A stretch of 64,000 nt of DNA, from assembly GCF_014897705.1 (NCBI RefSeq), contig NZ_JABUXV010000011.1:1-64000 (forward strand). Direction: 5' to 3'. A program made the translations under genes and the position numbers. The notes under the pieces are model-generated. The model did no database searches. It saw only the letters and a list, made by a program, of their open reading frames with translations, and was not told the origin of the DNA. Of the stretch, positions 51,897 through 59,793 are shown piece after piece. The DNA comes from Brachybacterium sp. FME24. Its GTDB lineage: Bacteria > Actinomycetota > Actinomycetes > Actinomycetales > Dermabacteraceae. Each line of letters begins with the position of its first letter. Position 1 is the first letter of the stretch.

Positions 51897-53234
51897 TCAG
51901 CTGCTGTACAGCCCGACCGGCACCCGATCCACGCGCACGTACCCGTCCCGCACCGAAATCAGCTCGGGGCGCCGCAAGGCCAGCTTCGCGTTGGCATCGG
52001 CCGCGTACTGGCGGCTGTTGTACTCGATCTGGGGCCAATCGGCACCGATCTCTGCGCCGAGACCGAGCGAATGCTCAAGGGCGGCGCCGACTGTGGTCAA
52101 GTCCTGTATTGCCACCCGCAGCCCGAGAGCACGGGCCGCAGTCAGGGTGGCCATCGCATGGCACTGTCCCTTCGCCGCCTTGATGACCACGCCGGACCAG
52201 CCCTGCTCTCGCAGTGTCGCGAGCTGACCGAGGCTCGAATACCCCTCATCCATGAGCACCGGAAATCGGCTGGTCAATCGATCCATCCTGGCGGGATCGA
52301 TCACGGTGCCACGCGGGAAGGGCTGCTCGAGATAGGTGATCGCCGAGGCAGCACGACTCGAACGGGCCGCGAGTTCGTCGAGCATCTGCTCTAGCGCTTC
52401 GATGGAATATGCCTCATTGGGGTCCAAGGAGAAGGTGGCCCCGGGGAGGCCGCTGGCGAGCGCGTACACATCGGCGATACGTTTCGCGTCGCTCGACGGA
52501 TCACCGGCGAGCTTGAGCTTGAGGTGGGCGACTCCCTCAGTCCGGATCCAGTCCTCCAGACCGGCGGGCCCTGCCGCGCCCTCCTTCCGACCGGCTCCCT
52601 GCAGGGGATCGCCCACTCCGAGCGCGTGCTGGACAGGCAATGCAGAGCGCCGCGGCCCCAGATAGTCCCCCGGGTACACACCGGCCAACTCGGGGATCAC
52701 CCAGCCCATGTCCTGGTTCATGTACTCGCGGGTGTACATCTCGTAGGGGCTCCGTCCCGCCGTGCGAGACCAGGCGTCATGGAGGGCACTGTCGATGGCG
52801 CCAAGGGCCAGCAGCCCTGCCAGGGGCGGGATCTCCTCGAACCCTGCCCGCTGCGCGGTGGCCTCGAGGACTGCGCCGAGTTCCGCTTCGAGAGGGCGCC
52901 ATAACGTAAACGGGTCTCCCACGCCTTGTAGCTCGACAAGCCGAGCGGCCAATGTACGCACGAGCTCACGCAGGAGCTGGTCTCGCTCGTCCAGGCTCAG
53001 CGATGAGCGGGGCCACGACCAGGGCACTGAGAGGATGCCTGCACCGGAGCCGTGCCCGGATGTTCCCGCGCGCGTCTTTACTGCCACGTGGACCTTCGCC
53101 GAGGTCAGGTGGGCCATCGGCCGCCCACTGATCACAAACGGCGGTGTGAGCGGGATGTCCGTGAACGAAGCCTCAGCGTCGACCACCCGGATATCCCCGG
53201 GGAGCTCTCGACATTGAACGGACGCCACATGCAT
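51897..53234 (-). CDS. Enolase-superfamily (mandelate racemase/muconate lactonizing) enzyme
   Basis: 445 residues from ATG 53234, 7 bp after the LacI stop. The N-terminal capping domain (~1-150) is followed by the barrel: HLKLKLAGDPSSDAKRIADVYAL supplies the K-x-K base on strand 2, FSLDPNEAYSIEALEQML the Asp of strand 3, ITYLEQPF the Glu of strand 4, VLMDEGYSS the acidic residue of strand 5 and VVIKAAKGQ the strand-6 Lys. This is the MLE/MR-like pattern with a Lys pair, used by racemases/epimerases, cycloisomerases and sugar-acid dehydratases. With the aldolase-family gene at 55479 it suggests sugar-acid dehydration, but MR-type dehydratases usually carry a strand-7 His-Asp dyad, which I do not clearly see. 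Confidence 0.82.
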   Translation of the reverse strand: MHVASVQCRELPGDIRVVDAEASFTDIPLTPPFVISGRPMAHLTSAKVHVAVKTRAGTSGHGSGAGILSVPWSWPRSSLSLDERDQLLRELVRTLAARLVELQGVGDPFTLWRPLEAELGAVLEATAQRAGFEEIPPLAGLLALGAIDSALHDAWSRTAGRSPYEMYTREYMNQDMGWVIPELAGVYPGDYLGPRRSALPVQHALGVGDPLQGAGRKEGAAGPAGLEDWIRTEGVAHLKLKLAGDPSSDAKRIADVYALASGLPGATFSLDPNEAYSIEALEQMLDELAARSSRAASAITYLEQPFPRGTVIDPARMDRLTSRFPVLMDEGYSSLGQLATLREQGWSGVVIKAAKGQCHAMATLTAARALGLRVAIQDLTTVGAALEHSLGLGAEIGADWPQIEYNSRQYAADANAKLALRRPELISVRDGYVRVDRVPVGLYSS

Positions 53235-53241
53235 GCTGGCC

Positions 53242-54297
53242 TCATCCGGTCCGCGCAGGCCCGGTCGACTGCCGCACCACCAGCTCGACCCCGAGCTGCC
53301 GTTCCACCAGCGCCTGGGCGCCGCGCGCAGCGCCTTCACCGGATCCGGTTCCAGCCCCGAGGTCCAGCCCCAGTGCGATGTCCAGCGCGGTCGACCCCAT
53401 TTCTCGCAACGGCAATCGCACAGTGGTCAACGATGGCGAGAGGTCCTTCGAGACGTCGATGTCGTTGAAGCCGGCCACGGAGATGTCCCCCGGAACGCTG
53501 CGCCCATGGTCACGCAGATACGACAGGGCTCCGATGGCCATCTGATCCGCGGTGCCGGTGATCGCGGTCAGCTCCGGGTGCTGCTCCAGCAACCGGCCGG
53601 CCGCGTGATATCCCTCGTCCCTCGTCGGCGGTCCGTGATGAATGACCAGTCGAGCCCCGGCCTCATCGAGGGCTTCCTTGAGGCCGCCGAGGCGCTCCTC
53701 GGTGGAGACCAGGGTGGCAGCCCCGGCGATGAGGGCGATGTCGCGATGGCCGAGCCCAGTCAGGTGCTGGCCCAGCATCCGGCCGCCGTCGCGGTTGTTG
53801 ACCAGCACTCGGTCCACATCGATCACCGGGGTGCCGATGGCGACCACTCGCCCGCCGGCGGCGCGGAAGGATGTGACGCGAGTGGCGATGCCCGCTCGGT
53901 AGCTCTCGTCGTTCAGTCCGGAGCCGGCCAGGATCACCGAGTGGGCCCGGTGAGATTGGAGCATCCGGAAGTACCCGAGCTCGCGGGCCGGATCACGCTC
54001 GGTGTGGCAAATGGTCACCAATAGGTTCTCCGCCGTGGCGCGGTCGTGGATGCCGTTGACGATCTCGGAGAAGTAGGGGTCGCCCACATCGCCGACCAGC
54101 ACGCCGATGGTGCCGGTGTTGCCTCGCAGCAGCCCCTGGGCCTGGGCGTTGGGAACATAGTCGAGATCCTCTGCGGCCTGCCGGACCCGGGCACGGAGTT
54201 CGTCGATCACGGGATAGCTGCTGCCCGACAGAACGCGCGAGGCGGTGGGGACCGACACGCCGGCACGTTGCGCGACGTCCTTCAGGGTGACTGCCAT
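53242..54297 (-). CDS. LacI-family transcriptional regulator (regulator 2 of the region)
   Basis: 351 residues. VTLKDVAQRAGVSVPTASRVLSGSSYPVIDELRARVRQAAEDLDYVPNAQAQGLLRGNTGTIGVLVGDVGDPYFSEI is the complete DNA-binding and hinge region, followed by the periplasmic-binding-like domain with AITGTADQMAIGALSYLRDHGRSVPGDISVAGFNDID. A Gly/Ala insert (LGAGTGSGEGAARGAQ) precedes the last strands. It is cotranscribed with the enolase-superfamily gene and divergent from the epimerase-aldolase operon, with operator-like sequences in between. A main candidate to bind the CG-centred sites. Confidence 0.92.
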   Translation of the reverse strand: MAVTLKDVAQRAGVSVPTASRVLSGSSYPVIDELRARVRQAAEDLDYVPNAQAQGLLRGNTGTIGVLVGDVGDPYFSEIVNGIHDRATAENLLVTICHTERDPARELGYFRMLQSHRAHSVILAGSGLNDESYRAGIATRVTSFRAAGGRVVAIGTPVIDVDRVLVNNRDGGRMLGQHLTGLGHRDIALIAGAATLVSTEERLGGLKEALDEAGARLVIHHGPPTRDEGYHAAGRLLEQHPELTAITGTADQMAIGALSYLRDHGRSVPGDISVAGFNDIDVSKDLSPSLTTVRLPLREMGSTALDIALGLDLGAGTGSGEGAARGAQALVERQLGVELVVRQSTGPARTG

Positions 54298-54314
54298 GCA
54301 GGGAGGATAACTGT

Positions 54315-54382
54315 TGCAATCGGTCGCTTGACGCTTCCACGGAACCGTCCTACGCTCAGCCAGGGAGAGAAACGCTTTTCTC
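54315..54382. promoter_or_regulatory. LacI-type operators in the divergent lacI/epimerase gap
   Basis: TGCAATCGGTCGCT (54315-54328, left arm conserved) lies 18 bp from the lacI start. A longer palindrome AGAGAAA-cgct-TTTCTCT (54366-54383), also CG-centred, lies 29 bp before the epimerase gene. Both strands' promoters would be covered. Confidence 0.6.
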
Positions 54383-54411
54383 TCGACCGATCCACGACGT
54401 GAGGACGATCA

Positions 54412-55479
54412 GTGTCGACCGCGACCACACGCATCCCGGGGACAGCGCTCCCCACCACATGCCCGCGCGACGAGGCCGAGCTCGACGAGCTGCTTTCCCG
54501 TCCACTGCCTGGTGTGGGCAAGGCCCTGGCCGCTGCCGGCGGTGACATCGTGATGCTAGGTGCGGGCGGCAAGATCGGCCCCACCATGGCCCGGATGGCC
54601 CGCCGGGCCCTCGACGAGGTGGGCTCCGACGCCCGCGTCATCGCGGTCTCTCGCTTCTCGGACCCAGCCGCCCGGGAGCAGCTCGAGTCCAACGGCGTCC
54701 TCGTGCACCCGGCTGACCTCTCCGACTCCGCGAACTACGCGGATCTGCCTGATGCCGCGGCCATGTTCTATCTGGCCGCGATGAAGTTCGGCACCGCCGG
54801 CAATGAACACCAGACCTGGTGGTCCAATGCCGCGATGCCGGCCATGGTCGCTGATCGGTATCGCGGGGTGCCCTCGGTGGTCTACTCCACCGGCAACGTC
54901 TATCCGCTGACCCCGCTGGGCTACGGCGGGTCCGCGGAGTCCGACCCGGCCGAGCCGGTCGGTGAGTACGCGCAATCGTGCTTGGCCCGCGAGCGCCTGT
55001 TCAGCTACGCCGCCCACACCTGGGGGACGCCGACGACGCTCTTCCGCCTGAACTACGCCTGCGAGATGCGCTATGGGGTGATCGCCGACGTCGCCACCAA
55101 GATCGCGGCCGGCGAGCCGGTGGACGTGACCATGCCGGCCGTCAACGTCGCCTGGCAGGGCGATATCAACGCCTGGGCACTGCGCTCGATCGCAGTGGCG
55201 GACTCGGATCCGTACCTGCTCAACGCCACGGGACCGGAGACGGTGCCGGTGCGCCGCATCGCGCAGTGGCTCGGCGAGGAGATGGGAACGGAGCCGATCA
55301 TCGTCGGCGACGAAGCGACAGACGCCCTGCTGAGCGACTCCTCTGCCGCCCACGAACTGTTCGGCTACCCCAGTGTTCCTCTGCGTCGGCTGGTGCGCTG
55401 GGTCGGGCAGTGGGTGTCCGGCGGTGGCCGACAGTTGGGCAAGGCCACCAAGTTCCAGCAGCGGGAGGGGAAGTTCTGA
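54412..55479 (+). CDS. NAD-dependent epimerase/dehydratase-family protein (extended SDR)
   Basis: 355 residues from GTG 54412. GDIVMLGAGGKIGPTMARMARRAL is the GxxGxxG nucleotide motif, preceded by a ~40-residue extension. YSTGNVYPL supplies the Ser/Thr region. The active-site Tyr segment reads EYAQSCLARERL: Tyr is present but Cys stands where the catalytic Lys is expected. The protein may therefore be a reductase-like relative with altered chemistry. First gene of a tightly packed operon (1-4-bp overlaps) with an aldolase-family protein and an SGNH hydrolase. Confidence 0.78.
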   Translation: MSTATTRIPGTALPTTCPRDEAELDELLSRPLPGVGKALAAAGGDIVMLGAGGKIGPTMARMARRALDEVGSDARVIAVSRFSDPAAREQLESNGVLVHPADLSDSANYADLPDAAAMFYLAAMKFGTAGNEHQTWWSNAAMPAMVADRYRGVPSVVYSTGNVYPLTPLGYGGSAESDPAEPVGEYAQSCLARERLFSYAAHTWGTPTTLFRLNYACEMRYGVIADVATKIAAGEPVDVTMPAVNVAWQGDINAWALRSIAVADSDPYLLNATGPETVPVRRIAQWLGEEMGTEPIIVGDEATDALLSDSSAAHELFGYPSVPLRRLVRWVGQWVSGGGRQLGKATKFQQREGKF

Positions 55480-56561
55480 TGACCGATCTGGAGGAGCGGA
55501 CGGCCACAGACCTGCACGCCCGCCTGGATGCAGGCGTGGTGATCCCCGCCCATCCCCTGGCGCTGGACGACAGCGGTGCATTGGACCTTGCCGCGCAGCG
55601 GGCACTGACGCGATACCAGCTGGCCGCAGGTGCCCATGGCCTGGCCGTCGGCGTCCACACCACGCAGTTCGAGCTCCACCACGACCCCGGGCTGCTGCGC
55701 ACGGTGTGGGAGCTGGCCGCGCGCACGGCCGAGGAGACCCCTCCGGCAGCAGCCGCTCCCCTGGCGCACCGCCCGGTCATGGTCGCGGGCCTCGTCGGCG
55801 ACACCGCGCAGGCGGTCCGGGAAGCGGAGACCGCCCGCGAGCTCGGGTATGAGGCAGCGCTGATGAGCCCTTGGGGTATGAGCAAGCGCTCCGAGGCCAC
55901 TCTGCTGGAGCGCGCCGAGGCCGTCGGCGAGGTCTTGCCCACGATCGGCTTCTACCTCCAGAACAGCGTCGGCGGCACGCCGCTGACCAGGAGGTTCTGG
56001 CGCAGGCTGTTCGAGCTGGAGTCAGTGGTAGCCGTGAAGGTCGCTCCCTTCGACCGGTACCGCACGAACGATGTGCTGCAGGAGCTGCTGGCCCACGACC
56101 GCTGGGACCGGGTCGCGGTGCTGACCGGCAATGACGATGCCATCGTGCACGATCTGCTCACCCCTTATCGGGCGACCGTCAAGGGGCAGCTGCGCGAGGT
56201 GCGCGCCCGCGGCGGATTGCTGGGGCAATGGGCAGTGGGCACGAAGGCAGCGGTCGAGCTGGTCGCCCGCGCGAACGCCGCGGTCGCATCCGGCGCGATC
56301 GATCAGGACCTGATGGCCTCGGCCACCGATCTGGTCGAGGTCAATGCCGCCGTCTTCGACGTCGCTCACGACTTCGCCGGCTGCGTGCCAGGGGTCAACG
56401 AGGTGCTGCGACAGCAGGGCCTGGTGTCCACCACCACCAGCCTGGGCCCGGACCTCCTCTCCCCCGGCCAGTCCGAACTGATCACCTCCACCCGCAGCCG
56501 CTACCCCGAACTGCTGGACGAACAGTTCGTAACTGACGGCAAGGACGCGTGGCTGTCATGA
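55479..56561 (+). CDS. Dihydrodipicolinate synthase/KDG-aldolase-family protein
   Basis: 360 residues; the ATG shares one base with the upstream stop (TGATG). GVVIPAHPLALDDSGALDLAAQRALTRYQLAAGAHGLAVGVHTTQF is the N-terminal strand/helix of the DapA fold. PTIGFYLQNSVGG holds the catalytic Tyr159 and VVAVKVAPFDRYRTND the Schiff-base Lys187. The GGTTGE motif of DHDPS is replaced by AVGVHTTQ, as in family members acting on other keto acids. Likely a 2-keto-3-deoxy sugar-acid aldolase or dehydratase. It would release pyruvate plus an aldehyde. Confidence 0.83.
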   Translation: MTDLEERTATDLHARLDAGVVIPAHPLALDDSGALDLAAQRALTRYQLAAGAHGLAVGVHTTQFELHHDPGLLRTVWELAARTAEETPPAAAAPLAHRPVMVAGLVGDTAQAVREAETARELGYEAALMSPWGMSKRSEATLLERAEAVGEVLPTIGFYLQNSVGGTPLTRRFWRRLFELESVVAVKVAPFDRYRTNDVLQELLAHDRWDRVAVLTGNDDAIVHDLLTPYRATVKGQLREVRARGGLLGQWAVGTKAAVELVARANAAVASGAIDQDLMASATDLVEVNAAVFDVAHDFAGCVPGVNEVLRQQGLVSTTTSLGPDLLSPGQSELITSTRSRYPELLDEQFVTDGKDAWLS

Positions 56562-57385
56562 GCCGCCGGATCGTGGGATGGGGTTCCTCCTCGATGGCCC
56601 TGATCGGCCCGGCGATGGACTCTGTGCTGGCCGCCGACGGCATCCGCTTCATCAACGAGGGCCGCGGCGGGGAGACCTCCCACCACACTGCCGCCCGCAT
56701 CGGTTCCCTGCCCGTGCCGGTCCGCGTCGCAGGCGGCACGCTACCGAACGCAGGGACAGTGCGGATGGGGCCGACGGGTCTGGACCTGTCGGCCGCCGCG
56801 CTGAAGCCCTTCGCAGGGCGCGTCGGCGACCTCGACGTCGTCGTGCATGGCAGCGAAGAGGGCGTCTTCCTCACCCGCACCGAGCCGGGAGCCCCCGTTC
56901 CTGTCGACGGCGGCCCTGTCGTCCCGAATCTGGGCACCGCCTGGCGCGGGGAGGACTGCCTGCTGTGGATGGGCAAGAATGACCTGAATCGGGGGTCGAG
57001 CGCCACTGGGGTGATAGCGCGCATCGATGCCACTGCCGATTGGCTAGCCGAGGCCGGGGCCCGCGTGGTGGTGATCAGCCAGTTCACCAACAATGACTCC
57101 GATCCCGAGATGCGCGACAAGATCTTGGCGATCAACACGGCCGGCGCCTCCCGTTACGGCGACTGCTATGTCGACGTCCAGCGCTTCCTCACCAGTCGCG
57201 AACTGCCCGCCGTCACCGGCCTCGCACCGACCCCTGAGGACCTCTCGGAGCGGCGTGCGGGCAACAAGCCACCCTCGCTCTCGACCGATCCCGGTCACCT
57301 CACCACAGCCGGGTCCCTTGCCGTCGCTCGCCACCTCCGGGCGCACCTGCACCGCCTGGGCTGGCTGGACTGTTCGACCGCCTGA
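56558..57385 (+). CDS. SGNH/GDSL-type hydrolase
   Basis: 275 residues from ATG 56558 (ATGA overlap). RIVGWGSSSMALIGPAM stands for block I, with Ser where GDS normally has Asp-Ser; FINEGRGGETSHHTAARIG is block II with Gly, LLWMGKNDLNRGS block III with Asn, and LSTDPGHLTTAGSLAVA block V with the Asp-x-x-His dyad. No export signal, so it should act on an intracellular ester or lactone. Operon context suggests sugar deacylation or lactone hydrolysis. Confidence 0.82.
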   Translation: MSRRIVGWGSSSMALIGPAMDSVLAADGIRFINEGRGGETSHHTAARIGSLPVPVRVAGGTLPNAGTVRMGPTGLDLSAAALKPFAGRVGDLDVVVHGSEEGVFLTRTEPGAPVPVDGGPVVPNLGTAWRGEDCLLWMGKNDLNRGSSATGVIARIDATADWLAEAGARVVVISQFTNNDSDPEMRDKILAINTAGASRYGDCYVDVQRFLTSRELPAVTGLAPTPEDLSERRAGNKPPSLSTDPGHLTTAGSLAVARHLRAHLHRLGWLDCSTA

Positions 57386-57452
57386 CCCGCGGCACTGGCG
57401 TGCTGCCACTGGACCCCTCATCCCTGCTGCTCCAGCCCTCGAAGGAGACCGC

Positions 57453-58460
57453 ATGACCACCCCCGCCGGCAACACCCGCATCTTCGTCGCGATCACTCCA
57501 GAGGAGTCAGACCGCCTGTACGACGAATCGACTCGCGCACGGCTCGCCGGCCTGGGCGAGGTGACATGGAGCAAGGATGGCTCCCTGCCCGCCGACCTCG
57601 CCGATGCCTACGACGTGCTGATCACTTCCTGGAGCACCGGCAAGTTCGCCCCCGAGGCGGTGATCGGCGAGCGCCTGCGCCTGGCCGTGCACACCGCCGG
57701 CACCATCCGCGGGCTGTTCCCGCGCTCGGTGCTTGAGCAGGGACTGCGCCTGGCCCAGGGCGGTTCGGCCCCGATGGCCGTCCCGGTCGCCGAGCTGTCC
57801 CTGACACTGACCCTCGCCCTGCTGCGGAACCTCCACTGGATGGACCGGCGCCTGCAGGCCACGCGAGACTGGTCGAAGAGCGGCCTCGGCCGGCTCACTC
57901 ACGGAATCCGGGAACAATCGATCGGAATCGTAGGCCTGTCCCGCACCGGGCGCGAGTACGCCTCCATGGTCACCGGGCTCGGAGTGCAGACGGTGCGAGC
58001 CTTCGACCCGTACGTCGGCCCGGACGACGCCGCAGCCCTGGGTGTGGAGCTGGTGGACCTGGCCGAGCTGTGCGCCACCAGCGATGTGCTCGCCATCCAC
58101 GCCCCAGTCACCGAGCAGAGCCGTCACATGCTCGACCAGGACATGATCGGCCGACTGCGTGACGGTGCCATCGTGGTCAACACCGCCCGCTCGGCAGTGA
58201 TCGACATGGAGGCGCTGAGCGAACAACTGGTCTCCGGGCGCCTGAGCGCGGGGCTGGACGTGTTCGACGTCGAGCCGCTGGCAGCGGACTCACCGCTGTA
58301 CGGGCTCGACAACGTACTGATCACACCGCACGTTGCCGGTGGCACCATCGAGGCGCGCTTCGCGCAGGGTGCCGGGGTGACCGATGAGATCGTCGCTTTC
58401 TTGAGCGAAGAGCCGATGCATTACGAGGTCACCGCGGATATCTACGACCGACTCTCCTAG
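57453..58460 (+). CDS. D-isomer-specific 2-hydroxyacid dehydrogenase
   Basis: 335 residues from ATG 57453 (cgaaggagaccgc upstream). The NAD motif reads SIGIVGLSRTGREYA, so the second Gly of GxGxxG is Ser. LAIHAPVTEQSRHMLDQDMIGRLRDGAIVVNTARSAVID is the typical segment with the catalytic Arg in NTAR, and LDVFDVEPL and LITPHVAGGT supply Glu and the catalytic His. It could reduce the keto or aldehyde product of the aldolase step (for example hydroxypyruvate or glyoxylate). Last gene of the operon; the next element starts one base after its stop. Confidence 0.88.
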   Translation: MTTPAGNTRIFVAITPEESDRLYDESTRARLAGLGEVTWSKDGSLPADLADAYDVLITSWSTGKFAPEAVIGERLRLAVHTAGTIRGLFPRSVLEQGLRLAQGGSAPMAVPVAELSLTLTLALLRNLHWMDRRLQATRDWSKSGLGRLTHGIREQSIGIVGLSRTGREYASMVTGLGVQTVRAFDPYVGPDDAAALGVELVDLAELCATSDVLAIHAPVTEQSRHMLDQDMIGRLRDGAIVVNTARSAVIDMEALSEQLVSGRLSAGLDVFDVEPLAADSPLYGLDNVLITPHVAGGTIEARFAQGAGVTDEIVAFLSEEPMHYEVTADIYDRLS

Positions 58461-58461
58461 G

Positions 58462-58726
58462 TGTATGAGGTCATGACTGTGTCGTCCCGGGGTCGGAAGG
58501 AAGGAACAGGCCTCTGACCGGCACGATAGGCAGTGTCTAGACCTCTGCCGCCCGGGAAGAACCCGTTCCATCACCTACCGTTATTCGCCGCTGACCTCCG
58601 CCGGCAGACTCCGCCTGATCGAACCCGTCGAGACGAGGGCCGTCTCAGCGCCCACACACCGCCCGCGCTGATCAGCCCCCGCCACTCGAGTCCGCGAACG
58701 CGTCGACAAGGTCATGACCTCATGCA
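58462..58726. mobile_element. Small element with 25-bp terminal inverted repeats (degenerate IS or MITE-like)
   Basis: 58462-58486 and the reverse complement of 58702-58726 agree at 21 of 25 positions; the core ATGAGGTCATGAC is identical. They enclose 215 bp. A frame at 58564-58671 includes YSPLTSAGRLRLIEPVETR, which faintly recalls the start of IS481-type transposases; the rest is unrelated. No target duplication is evident. The left end begins one base after the dehydrogenase stop. Terminal repeats are seen; the IS481 link is a weak inference. Confidence 0.55.
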
Positions 58727-58782
58727 TCTCGGGCGAAGCGCGTCAGGTTCTGTGGTGCAGAACGCTCCGTGGCGGGGCAGGG

Positions 58783-59199
58783 TCAGGGGCAGCGCATGCC
58801 GACGACCAGAACCGCGTCCAGGAATACCGACTGCGCGGGCCCGGTCCACTGCCCGAGAGTGGGCCGAACGGTGACGGTCACGTCCTCGAAGTTGCCAGTG
58901 GGCCGCCGGTAGACGTACGTCGTGGTCGTCTGCGTGAGGGTCTGGGTGCTCGCACCTCGCTGGATGGTGAGCTGGTAGCCGACGCCTGCACTCGGGGTCC
59001 CCGTCGGCCGCTCCCAGTTGACGGTCGCCGTGGTCAGCAGACCGGAGGTGCACCTCAGGTTCCGCACCGTGCCGAGCTGCAGCGCCGTGAAGGCGCCGTC
59101 GGCAGGCTTGGTGGCCGTCCACAGCGCGTCCGTCCAGGCACCGCCGGCTTCGCGCTCGTGCCGCGGTCCCGATGGCAGGGCCCCTGCGCGTTCGTGATG
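58783..59199 (-). pseudogene. Truncated exported beta-domain protein (5' part lost)
   Basis: The minus strand encodes AWTDALWTATKPADGAFTALQLGTVRNLRCTSG...TVNWERPTGTPSAGVGYQLTI...TTYVYRRPTGNFEDVTVTVRP and stops at 58783. This is a fibronectin-III-like unit resembling the exported protein at 19602-20153 (Trp-Thr opening, Cys, VxW-P-G order). Upstream codons 59200-59484 have no signal peptide and overlap the next gene on the opposite strand, so the true start is missing. Probably a remnant of a second SipW-type exported protein. Confidence 0.55.
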
Positions 59200-59308
59200 C
59201 TCACCGCCGACCCGCCCTACCGCCCGGACAGCTGCACCGCAGCCCGCAGGCGCCGCTGTGGATATGCTCGCGACGCAGACCCGCACCCGACAGGTCGGAA
59301 CGAGGCGA

Positions 59309-59755
59309 ATGATGGCCACCAAGAAGCTCACGACGCTCGGCCCGAAAGGCAAGGGCGCGATGGACACCGCGAAGTGGGCCCTTCCCCTTCTGCTCGCGGC
59401 AGGGCGCTGGGTCTCCGCGAACCCTGAGATCCTCGCCAGGGTGAAGGACCAGATCGCGCAGTTGACGACGGCGCGCACCAGCACGGCCGACGGGGTGCTC
59501 GAGACGATCTCCGTGCTGCGGGGGAACGTCGACTACCTCGCGAACTCCGCCGACGACGAGCGCGAGACCCACCTGGCCCAGGACTGGGCCAAGCGGCTCG
59601 ACCGCTGCGAGCAGGCAGCCCTGCTGCTGAAGGCGCCGGGCGCTCCGCGCAAGGAGCGCAAGGCACTGAAGAAGAGGATCGACGCGCTGCGCTCGGAGAT
59701 CATCGCGGCGTTCATCGCCGAGCAGGGTGAGGATGCGCAGTCGCCGAGCCGGTGA
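59309..59755 (+). CDS. Conserved-looking hypothetical protein
   Basis: 148 residues from ATG 59309 (acgaggcga upstream; ATG 59258 and 59312 are alternatives). MMATKKLTTLGPKGKGAMDTAKWALPLLLAAGRWVSANPEI begins with a basic stretch and a short moderately hydrophobic segment (ALPLLLAAGRWV), too polar for a firm membrane call. The C-terminal 60 residues are charged and helical (ERETHLAQDWAKRLDRCEQAALLLKAPGAPRKERKALKKRIDALRSEIIAAF), perhaps a coiled coil. I do not know the function. Confidence 0.7.
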   Translation: MMATKKLTTLGPKGKGAMDTAKWALPLLLAAGRWVSANPEILARVKDQIAQLTTARTSTADGVLETISVLRGNVDYLANSADDERETHLAQDWAKRLDRCEQAALLLKAPGAPRKERKALKKRIDALRSEIIAAFIAEQGEDAQSPSR

Positions 59756-59793
59756 GACGGGACAGGGGCGGGCACCGAGGGCTGCTCGCCCTC

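Noticed and set aside
59200..59484. Start of the 58783 exported-protein fragment
   Set aside because: No signal peptide in this frame and it overlaps the well-supported plus-strand gene at 59309, so the gene is treated as 5'-truncated.
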